Shown: positions 1-5,553 of the stretch, one piece after another | Numbering within the stretch: position 1 is the stretch's first letter | Layout: each line of letters opens with the position of its first letter | Origin: JAHFOW01 sp046350595 | GTDB taxonomy: Bacteria; Planctomycetota; Brocadiia; Brocadiales; Brocadiaceae | Assembly: GCA_046350595.1 (NCBI GenBank) | Contig: JAXMAC010000115.1 | Coordinates: 1-10,023, forward strand | DNA length: 10,023 nt | Direction: 5' to 3' | Translations under genes and position numbers: made by a program | Notes under the pieces: model-generated | What the model saw: only the letters and a program-made list of their open reading frames with translations | Databases searched by the model: none | Told to the model about the DNA's origin: nothing

Positions 1-2
1 TC

Positions 3-323
3 GCAAAACTCTCCGGCTGCGTGCCGGTTGTCAAAGAAAGTGGAAAATGGAGAAGTGTGTCTCTGCGTTATGCCTGCGTAAAATCCCTCAGAAGGACTTT
101 TCACGACTGGGCATTTACCAGCATCAACTACTCTTCCTGGGCAAGGGCATTTTACGATTACCACAAAAAAAGAAACCAAAAACATAACACTATCCTGCGC
201 AACCTAGGCACAAAATGGATCAAAATCCTTTTTGCCCTTTGGTCACAGGGAACCACCTATGATGAAACGTTGCACATTCAAAATCTCAAAGCAAAAAATG
301 TCGCATGGACTATGGCCTTGTAA
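3..323 (+). CDS. IS110-family transposase, C-terminal part (5' end outside window)
   Basis: The frame is open from the first bases of the window, so only the C-terminal ~106 residues are present. The GTG at 21 is an internal valine (GCVPVVKESGK), not a start. The pattern seen is an SG motif, then RYACVKSLRRTFHDWA, then WARAFYDYHKKR, then LRNLGTKWIKILFALW, then YDE. This matches the end of the C-terminal transposase domain of IS110/IS1111 elements (PF02371), which use an RNA-guided DEDD/serine recombinase. The serine in the SGK motif may be the catalytic serine, but without the rest of the protein that is inference. The stop codon is followed two bases later by a terminator hairpin. IS110 elements lack classical terminal inverted repeats, so the exact right end of the element cannot be placed; it probably lies between 324 and about 420. 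Confidence 0.85.
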   Translation, partial: AKLSGCVPVVKESGKWRSVSLRYACVKSLRRTFHDWAFTSINYSSWARAFYDYHKKRNQKHNTILRNLGTKWIKILFALWSQGTTYDETLHIQNLKAKNVAWTMAL

Positions 324-324
324 T

Positions 325-346
325 CCTTGATTTTCAAGGTCTTTTT
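325..346 (+). terminator. Rho-independent terminator of the IS110 transposase
   Basis: CCTTGA (325-330) and TCAAGG (334-339) form a perfect 6-bp stem with a 3-nt loop. The run TCTTTTT (340-346) follows, and the hairpin starts one base after the TAA stop. The stem is short but the arrangement is canonical. Confidence 0.6.
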
Positions 347-348
347 AA

Positions 349-419
349 CTCTTTTTTTTTAAAAGAAAAAAAGAGCTTGACATAGAATGTCTTATATGGA
401 AAACTACTTATATGGAAAA
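349..419. repeat. AT-rich hairpin plus 13-bp direct repeat pair near the probable IS110 end
   Basis: CTC followed by seven T (349-358) pairs with seven A followed by GAG (366-375), giving a 10-bp, almost all A/T stem. It is followed by two identical copies of CTTATATGGAAAA at 391-403 and 407-419, 16 bp apart. A perfect -35-like TTGACA lies at 377-382, but no good -10 follows at 16-18 bp. The segment falls between the transposase terminator and the next gene, where an IS110 end or its target junction is expected. No function is proven. Confidence 0.45.
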
Positions 420-429
420 AAGCAATTTA

Positions 430-460
430 CTATCATCTCCTATCATCTTTCCTATCATCT
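430..460. repeat. Three short direct repeats of CTATCATCT
   Basis: CTATCATCT occurs at 430-438, 440-448 and 452-460, just ahead of the ribosome-binding site of the LVIVD-repeat gene. A further copy, also preceded by CATCTCCT, sits at 2827-2835 beyond the 3' end of the same gene. The origin is unknown; it could be slippage or a target/junction sequence. Confidence 0.5.
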
Positions 461-480
461 CATCCATCGGAGAATATAGC

Positions 481-990
481 ATGAATGTTTCGCAACGAAT
501 ACAGTCTGTATGCATAGGTATATGCATTTTTTTTATTCTTTCTCTCATTTTATATATAACATCGTCACCAGTGATTGCCAAACCGTGTGATAACTACCCG
601 GGCAGCTATGACACACCTGGTAATACCTATGGTGTTGCAGTCGTAGGCACGACGGCATACGTGGCTGATGGTCTTAGTGGTCTTCTGGTCATAGACGTCT
701 CCAAGCCATCGGCGCCAAAGCTCCTGGGCAGCTATGCAACAACACCTGATTATGCATGAGGTGTTGCAGTCGTGGGCAAGACGGCGTACGTGGCTGATTA
801 CGGCAGTGGTCTTCAGGTCATAGACGTTTCTAAGCCATCGGCCCCCAAACTACTGGGCAGCTCTGACACCCCTGGTTCTGCATGGGGTGTTGCAGTCGTG
901 GGCAAGACGGCGTACGTGGCTGATTGGGATAGGGGTCTTCAGATCATAGACGTCTCCACGCCATCGGCGCCCAAGCTCCTGGGCGGCTAT
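481..990 (+). pseudogene. LVIVD-repeat secreted protein, N-terminal part with in-frame TGA; runs into scaffold gap
   Basis: The preferred start is ATG 481, because GGAGA (469-473) lies 7 nt upstream. An in-frame ATG at 412 would add residues encoded by the CTATCATCT repeats and has no ribosome-binding site. The first ~34 residues form a signal peptide: MNVSQRIQ, a hydrophobic core CIGICIFFILSLILYITS, then a likely cleavage after VIA. Repeats 1-3 follow; each reads roughly SYDTPG-x-AxGVAVVGTTAYVAD-x-GLQVIDVSKPSAPKLL. This is the LVIVD repeat (PF08309), a beta-propeller blade of exported proteins. TGA at 757-759 replaces the TGG expected in the DYA-W-GVAV position of repeat 2, and the same frame continues intact to the gap at 991. 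It is therefore either a nonsense mutation or a base error. The frame differs from that after the gap only because the 100-N length is arbitrary. Family call is firm; the intact or broken state is uncertain. Confidence 0.75.
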
Positions 991-2429
991 NNNNNNNNNN
1001 NNNNNNNNNNNNNNNNNNNNNNNNNNNNNNNNNNNNNNNNNNNNNNNNNNNNNNNNNNNNNNNNNNNNNNNNNNNNNNNNNNNNNNNNNNTTATGCACTT
1101 GGTGTTGCAGTCGTGGGCACGACGGCGTACGTGGCTGATAGTGGTGATCTTCAGATCATAGACGTCTCCACGCCATCGGCGCCCAAGCTCCTGGGCGGCT
1201 ATGACACACCTGGTTATGCACTTGGTGTTGCAGTCGTGGGCACGACGGCGTACGTGGCTGATAGTGGTAGTGGCCTTCAGGTCATAGACGTCTCCACGCC
1301 ATCGGCGCCAAAGCTCCTGGGCGGCTATGCCACACCTGATTCTGCGCTTGGTATTGCAGTCGTGGGCACGACGGCGTACGTGGCTGATAATGGCAGTGGT
1401 CTTCAGGTCATAGACGTTTCCACGCCATCGGCGCCCAAGCTCCTAAGCAGCTATGACACACCTGACCGGGCACAGGGTGTTGCAGTCGCAGGCACGATGG
1501 CGTACGTGGCTGATCGTAGTAGTCTTCAGGTCATAAACGTTTCCAGGCAATCTGCGCCCAAGCTCCTGGGCAGTTATGACACACCTGGTATTGCATCTGG
1601 CGTTACAGTCGAGGGCACAACGGCGTACGTGGCGGATGATATTAAGGGTCTTCAGGTCATAGACGTTTCCACGCCATCTAAACCAAAGCTCCTGAATAGC
1701 TATGATACACATGGAAAGGCGCTTAGTGTTGCAGTTGTAGGCACGACGGCGTACGTGGCTGCTGATTACAGTGGTCTTCAGGTCATAGACTTCTCTAAAC
1801 CATCGAAGCCCAAGTTCCTGGGCAGCTATGATACACCTGACCGGGCACTTGGTGTTGCAGTTGTGGGCACGACAGCGTACGTGGCTGTTTATGGCAGTGG
1901 TCTTCAGGTCGTAGACTTCTCTACGCCATCAAAGCCAAAACTCCTGGGCAATTATGACACGCCGGGTTATGCATGGGGGATTGCAGTTGTTGGCACAACG
2001 GCGTACGTGGCTGATGATTACAGTGGTCTTCAGGTCATAGACTTCTCTAAACCATCGAAGCCCAAGTTCCTGGGCAACTACGACACACCTGGTATTGCAT
2101 ACAGTGTTTCAGTCGTGGGTACGACAGCGTACGTAGCTGATGATGTGAATGGTCTTCAGATTATAGACTTCTCTATGCCATCAAACCCAAAGCTCCTGGG
2201 CAACTATGACACACCTGGTTCTGCATGGGGTGTTACTGTCGTTGATAAGACGGCATACGTGGCTGATAATACCGGGGGTCTTCAGGTCATAGATGTTTCC
2301 AAGCCATCGGAGTCCAACCTCCTGAGCAGCTATGGTACACCTGATAGTGCATATGGTGTTGCAGTCGTGGGCACGACGGCGTACGTGGCTGATAGGTATA
2401 GTGGCTTACATATCATACACATACCCAGT
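597..2429 (+). repeat. Tandem 126-bp repeat array encoding LVIVD beta-propeller blades (14 visible units)
   Basis: The unit is 42 codons (126 bp); two units are 41 codons, those containing SGD-LQ and DRSS-LQ, and unit 2 has one extra codon (ATTPD). Three full units precede the gap, one unit spans it, and ten follow. Units near the gap share DVS...SAPKLLG(G/S)Y and are nearly identical in DNA. Units from about 1690 to 2200 carry DFS...SKPK(L/F)LGNY and are more diverged. This graded similarity suggests amplification centred on the gap. Confidence 0.9.
991..1090. other. Scaffold gap (100 N, nominal length) inside the tandem array
   Basis: Exactly 100 N is the usual placeholder for an unknown gap length. 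The sequence before it ends in GGCGGCTAT and the sequence after begins TTATGCACTTGG. In the next unit (about 1197-1222) these two strings are separated by 11 bases. The true missing sequence is therefore probably 11 bp plus a whole number of ~126-bp units, which would restore a single reading frame. Confidence 0.95.
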
Positions 2430-2732
2430 TGTGATAAAACCTGCAGATGCCCGAATGATACCACGCCCCCCAAGGGTTGTATATCAGGCACGATTGTAAA
2501 TGCTTCAGGTGAACCGCTTGCAGGGAAAACAGTCAAGTTGAACAGAACATCTCCCTCAACACCAAAGGTGCAAAAGACTGCAAAAACGGATGATACCGGA
2601 TGTTATCACTTCAAAAACCTCAGGGACGGCACGTACAAGGTGCGCGTATTATCCTGCGTTAACGGCGGTACGCAAACGGTGAAAATATCCAAAGGGGGCA
2701 AGGCGAACAATGTAGATTTTACATGTCAGTAG
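1092..2732 (+). CDS. LVIVD-repeat beta-propeller protein with C-terminal carboxypeptidase-regulatory-like domain (5' end in gap)
   Basis: This is the continuation of the secreted protein that begins at 481. The frame is open from the first complete codon after the gap; GTG 1113 is a valine within repeat 4, not a true start. Eleven LVIVD units run to about 2429, each with the core GVAVVGTTAYVAD and GLQVIDxS. A cysteine-containing linker (SCDKTCRCPNDTTPPKG) leads into a ~80-residue segment beginning CISGTIVNASGEPLAGKTVKL and continuing with TDDTGCYHFKNLRDGTYKVRV. That is the pattern of a CarboxypepD_reg/CNA-B-like beta sandwich, common in exported adhesins. The protein has no transmembrane anchor or sorting signal at its C-terminus (ends VDFTCQ). 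It is probably exported or surface-associated; ligand and function are unknown. Fourteen visible blades would fit two seven-bladed propellers, which is inference. Confidence 0.85.
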   Translation, partial: YALGVAVVGTTAYVADSGDLQIIDVSTPSAPKLLGGYDTPGYALGVAVVGTTAYVADSGSGLQVIDVSTPSAPKLLGGYATPDSALGIAVVGTTAYVADNGSGLQVIDVSTPSAPKLLSSYDTPDRAQGVAVAGTMAYVADRSSLQVINVSRQSAPKLLGSYDTPGIASGVTVEGTTAYVADDIKGLQVIDVSTPSKPKLLNSYDTHGKALSVAVVGTTAYVAADYSGLQVIDFSKPSKPKFLGSYDTPDRALGVAVVGTTAYVAVYGSGLQVVDFSTPSKPKLLGNYDTPGYAWGIAVVGTTAYVADDYSGLQVIDFSKPSKPKFLGNYDTPGIAYSVSVVGTTAYVADDVNGLQIIDFSMPSNPKLLGNYDTPGSAWGVTVVDKTAYVADNTGGLQVIDVSKPSESNLLSSYGTPDSAYGVAVVGTTAYVADRYSGLHIIHIPSCDKTCRCPNDTTPPKGCISGTIVNASGEPLAGKTVKLNRTSPSTPKVQKTAKTDDTGCYHFKNLRDGTYKVRVLSCVNGGTQTVKISKGGKANNVDFTCQ

Positions 2733-2795
2733 CAGACAGGTCTTTTTAGAGGGGAATCACAAAAGATTGAAATTCCTATGCAATCAAGTTGGTAG

Positions 2796-2813
2796 TGACG
2801 ACTTTAGTCGTCA
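2796..2813. repeat. Perfect palindromic hairpin TGACGAC-TTTA-GTCGTCA
   Basis: It has a 7-bp perfect stem and a 4-nt loop and lies 63 bp past the stop of the LVIVD gene. No T tract follows, so it is not a simple terminator. It could be a REP-like dispersed palindrome. Confidence 0.5.
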
Positions 2814-2849
2814 TAATCATCTCCTCCTATCATCTATCAGAGTGTATTG

Positions 2850-2900
2850 CAAGGCTTGCAAAGCCTTGTAAATAGCCGTATTTCAGCTATTTTGTTCTTT
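2850..2900 (+). terminator. Two consecutive hairpins, possible terminator after the LVIVD gene
   Basis: CAAGGCTT-GCA-AAGCCTTG (2850-2868) is a perfect 8-bp stem with a 3-nt loop. Next to it, AAATAGC (2870-2876) pairs with GCTATTT (2886-2892) and is followed by the T-rich TGTTCTTT. The second hairpin resembles a weak Rho-independent terminator and would separate the LVIVD gene from the transposase promoter that begins within its tail. Confidence 0.4.
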
Positions 2901-2926
2901 AAATTCCTCCTTATATCTGGTATAAT
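2898..2926 (+). promoter_or_regulatory. Sigma-70-type promoter for the DDE transposase
   Basis: A perfect TATAAT (2921-2926) is preceded by TGG, giving an extended -10. The -35 candidate TTTAAA (2898-2903) lies exactly 17 bp upstream and matches TTGACA at four of six positions. The distance to ATG 2974 is 47 bp. Confidence 0.6.
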
Positions 2927-2973
2927 ATTTTACAGTATTTTTCCCATAACAGACATTAAGGATACCCTTACAC

Positions 2974-3929
2974 ATGCTTTTTTCCAGAAATGCCCAAGAC
3001 CCAATTTATAATTCTCTGTCTGACTTAAAATCTAACACACCAATCAATAAATGGTTTGACCTCTCCGTATATGACGAATCTACCCTTTCACAAACTGCCC
3101 AAGAAATCGAGTCCATAATCAAACAGATTCCCGAATCGTTTCTCTCCCAATCACCTCTCAATATAAAAAATCTTCTGACGAAAAGATTTCTTCCTATTAT
3201 TCTGTTATCTCCAAGTTCAAGATGCTCTTGTTGAGACATCTCAGGAATCTGCCGTCTGACGCTGAAATTCCAAGATTCTTAGAGGAAAATGACAAATATG
3301 CAAAAGCCTGCGGTTTGTCTCCCCTTGCGATTCCTCATGAATCTCAGATTAATCGCTTTAAAAATCAGGGTATTACCCCGCTTCGACTCCTTGCTATTTT
3401 CTACTTCATTGTGACGGTTGCTATTACCCACAAAATCGTAGACTCTTATCTGGCTGCAATCGATTCATCGATTCTTGACAGTCACGCCAACCCTTTCCAT
3501 AAAACGCTTACCGGGAATTGTAAAACATGCAAGTACGCTGCCGATAAGGGATACGATGACAAAGATAACTATCACTTCGTGGTAAATGAGCTCAAGGCAG
3601 AACCTGTTATTCCTCACCGAGAGGAAACCAAAACCTCTCCATCGTCAGAACTCTTTCGTATCAAAGATCAGGTATACCACGTTCAGATAAAAGACGATCT
3701 TCGTATCTATGGAACTCCCACTACTCCAAAAGGCTCTTTACAGTAGAAAGACGATTTTAACAGAAGAACTTCTGTCGAGCGCGTATTCTCCGATAACAAA
3801 CGGGTTCGGCAGGTTGCTTCCTTTTTAAATTTTAATCTCTCAGCCATTTTTACCCATATTGTTGTTGCCTTTGTAGCGCATAACCTTACGGTTATATTCG
3901 ACCATTTTAAAGATACCTTGCGACTATGA
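2974..3929 (+). pseudogene. DDE-type transposase, degenerate (frameshift, amber codon, internal loss)
   Basis: Three pieces of one DDE transposase are visible. ATG 2974 begins MLFSRNAQDPIYNSL in frame 1. Near 3180-3195 the protein signal moves to another frame (KISSYYSVISKFKMLLLRHL), so the ORF ending at 3234 is a frameshift product. The second piece holds AIDSSILDSHANPFHKT (first catalytic Asp) and AADKGYDDKDNY (second Asp). TAG 3744-3746 interrupts it, after which the same frame continues with RRTSVERVFSDNKRVRQ (probable catalytic Glu) to TGA 3927-3929. Only about 31 residues separate the two Asp motifs, shorter than usual for IS4/IS5-type enzymes, suggesting an in-frame deletion after CKTCK. 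The family is IS4/IS1182-like by motif; the precise IS family is uncertain. No clear terminal inverted repeats were found, so the element's borders are not defined. It is probably inactive. Confidence 0.75.
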
Positions 3930-4125
3930 ATCTCTTATCTTTCTATAAAATCCATATATTTCTTGTTCGCACGGAGATACTACGTTCAGAAAAGCTGTTT
4001 TTACTGTATATTTTTCCTGTTTTAGTTACTTTTGTTCATTTCTCCGGTATTGGATGTTTTCTATGCCTGATTTTTCGCCTCTGATTTTTTAAAAAACATC
4101 CCGCTGGATATACAACCATACCGTT

Positions 4126-5391
4126 TTATATCCTCCTTGCAAGAGACTCTATATCCATCAACTTAAGCCTTATCATATTCAATGCGGTATTTGCCGAGAA
4201 TTTTTTGATGTCCATCCTCGAACCCCGAAATCGACATTCTTTTACCTCAACGCCGTTATCTACCACGACGCCAACATATACCAGCCCCACAGGTTTTTCT
4301 TTTGTTGCCCCCGTTGGTCCGGCAATACCCGTAATACCAACACCAATATTCGCCGAAGATATTTTTTTAATACCTTCTGCCATAGCCCTTGCCACCTGGG
4401 AACTGACGGCGCCGTACTTATTGATAAGTTCTTCAGGAACACTCAGGATATCAACCTTTGCCTTGTTACTATAGGCAACAACCCCTTCCAGGAAATATTC
4501 TGAAACACCCGGCATGTTGGTAAGTTTGTCTGAAACCAATCCACCTGTACACGACTCAGCGACGGCAATTGTCTTGTTATGTTTTTTGAGTAGCTCAAAG
4601 ACTGCATATTCAAGCGCCTCATCACCAACGCCAAAGACTGCATTTCCAAGCGCCTTTTGAATAACTCTCCCTGCATCATATATAAGTTTCTCTGCATCTG
4701 TCCTTTTCTGTGCAGTTGTATGGATATCAACCGTTACAATTCCATCATGTACCCGTGTCATTACCTTGATATCCGCTCTATTTAACAGAGAACCTTTTAC
4801 CATTTTTTCTACCCCGTACTCAGGTATACCAAAGGTATGGAATGACCTTGTTACCGTACACCCTTCCTCTGCCTGCCGGTGGAATGGATATACGGAGAGA
4901 TATTTTTTCACCATGGACTGCATCTCACGGGGGACCCCCGGCAGGCAGACGATTTCTGTATTATTGCGCCGCAAGGCGAATCCAATAGCCGTCCCATTTT
5001 CATTCGTTATCACCACAGCGCCTTCCGGAATGAATGCCTGTTTATTATGTATATCGGCGCTATAAACGTGTTGGTCGTTCATAAATTCCTGTATACGCAT
5101 ACACGCCTCTTTATTATGCACCAGCTGCAAACCACATACGCCTGAAACAACCTCGCGGGTTATGTCATTTTCCGTAAGGCCCAATCCGCCTGTTGTGACA
5201 ATCATATCTACACGGCTTATGGCAATCTTCAGAACCGATTTTAACAATTCTCTGTCGTCACCTACAGACGTTTGATACAACACCTGAATCCCCCGTTCCG
5301 TTAATGCCCTTGCAACATGCGCGGAGTTAGTATTTTCAATCTGTCCCAATACGATTTCTGTCCCTATGGTAATAATTTCTGCTCTTGTCAT
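4126..5391 (-). CDS. cinA: CinA, competence/damage-inducible protein A (NMN amidohydrolase family)
   Basis: At 421 residues this is full length for the family. Residues 1-170 form the MoaB/MoeA-like nucleotide-binding domain: ITIGTEIVLGQIENTNS near the N-terminus and TTGGLGLTENDIT at 67-79. The usual GLGPT is GLGLT here, a Pro-to-Leu change at residue 72. Residues ~255-420 form the C-terminal CinA deamidase domain (PF02464), with AVAESCTGG at 276-284 (S280 the expected nucleophile), VVAYSN around 304-309 and VGITGIAGPTG at 351-361. Family members convert nicotinamide mononucleotide to nicotinic acid mononucleotide for NAD recycling; some also hydrolyse ADP-ribose through the N-terminal domain. 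The gene lies 162 bp downstream of uvrC on the same strand. No strong ribosome-binding site precedes the ATG. The last codons include tandem AGG AGG, forming AAGGAGG. Confidence 0.95.
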   Translation of the reverse strand: MTRAEIITIGTEIVLGQIENTNSAHVARALTERGIQVLYQTSVGDDRELLKSVLKIAISRVDMIVTTGGLGLTENDITREVVSGVCGLQLVHNKEACMRIQEFMNDQHVYSADIHNKQAFIPEGAVVITNENGTAIGFALRRNNTEIVCLPGVPREMQSMVKKYLSVYPFHRQAEEGCTVTRSFHTFGIPEYGVEKMVKGSLLNRADIKVMTRVHDGIVTVDIHTTAQKRTDAEKLIYDAGRVIQKALGNAVFGVGDEALEYAVFELLKKHNKTIAVAESCTGGLVSDKLTNMPGVSEYFLEGVVAYSNKAKVDILSVPEELINKYGAVSSQVARAMAEGIKKISSANIGVGITGIAGPTGATKEKPVGLVYVGVVVDNGVEVKECRFRGSRMDIKKFSANTALNMIRLKLMDIESLARRI

Positions 5392-5410
5392 GTAGTATTC
5401 TTAAGTGTAA

Positions 5411-5437
5411 CCACAGATTTCACTGATTACACAGATG
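5411..5437. repeat. Three imperfect 9-bp units (CCACAGATT/TCACTGATT/ACACAGATG) between uvrC and cinA
   Basis: This is a 9-nt periodic motif that reads TTDFTDYTD in one frame. From memory, this kind of CACAGATT-based sequence is dispersed in intergenic DNA of many environmental bacteria and often gives spurious peptide calls. It lies 20-46 bp upstream of the cinA start. Function unknown. Confidence 0.55.
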
Positions 5438-5553
5438 TATTGATTTATTTTTTCGAAACTCTGGAGATAAACGAATCGGAATTTTATAAATCTAAAAGTA
5501 GTTTTTGCCTGCAAAATATTTGGAATCTTTGGTTTTTCAAATTTTAATAGAAA

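Noticed and set aside
757..759. TGA read as tryptophan or selenocysteine
   Set aside because: The same position uses TGG in other units and uvrC/cinA use the standard code. No recoding element is evident, so mutation or error is simpler.
850..1098. Minus-strand ORFs across the gap and within the array (also 1443-1712 and 2330-2536)
   Set aside because: They are antisense shadows of the periodic LVIVD repeats and have no independent support.
597..2429. Tandem direct repeats that could suggest a CRISPR or satellite array
   Set aside because: The units are contiguous, 126 bp, coding, and translate to LVIVD blades; there are no unique spacers.
2928..4020. ACAGTATTTTTCC (2933) and ACTGTATATTTTTCC (3998) as ends of the DDE element
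   Set aside because: They are in direct, not inverted, orientation and are low-complexity; not convincing as terminal repeats.
4083..4100. GATTTTTTAAAAAACATC as a bidirectional terminator for cinA
   Set aside because: The stem is pure A/T with a bulge; too weak to call.
5317..5547. Plus-strand ORF of 76 codons containing TTDFTDYTD
   Set aside because: It overlaps the start of cinA on the other strand and owes its peptide to a non-coding 9-bp repeat.
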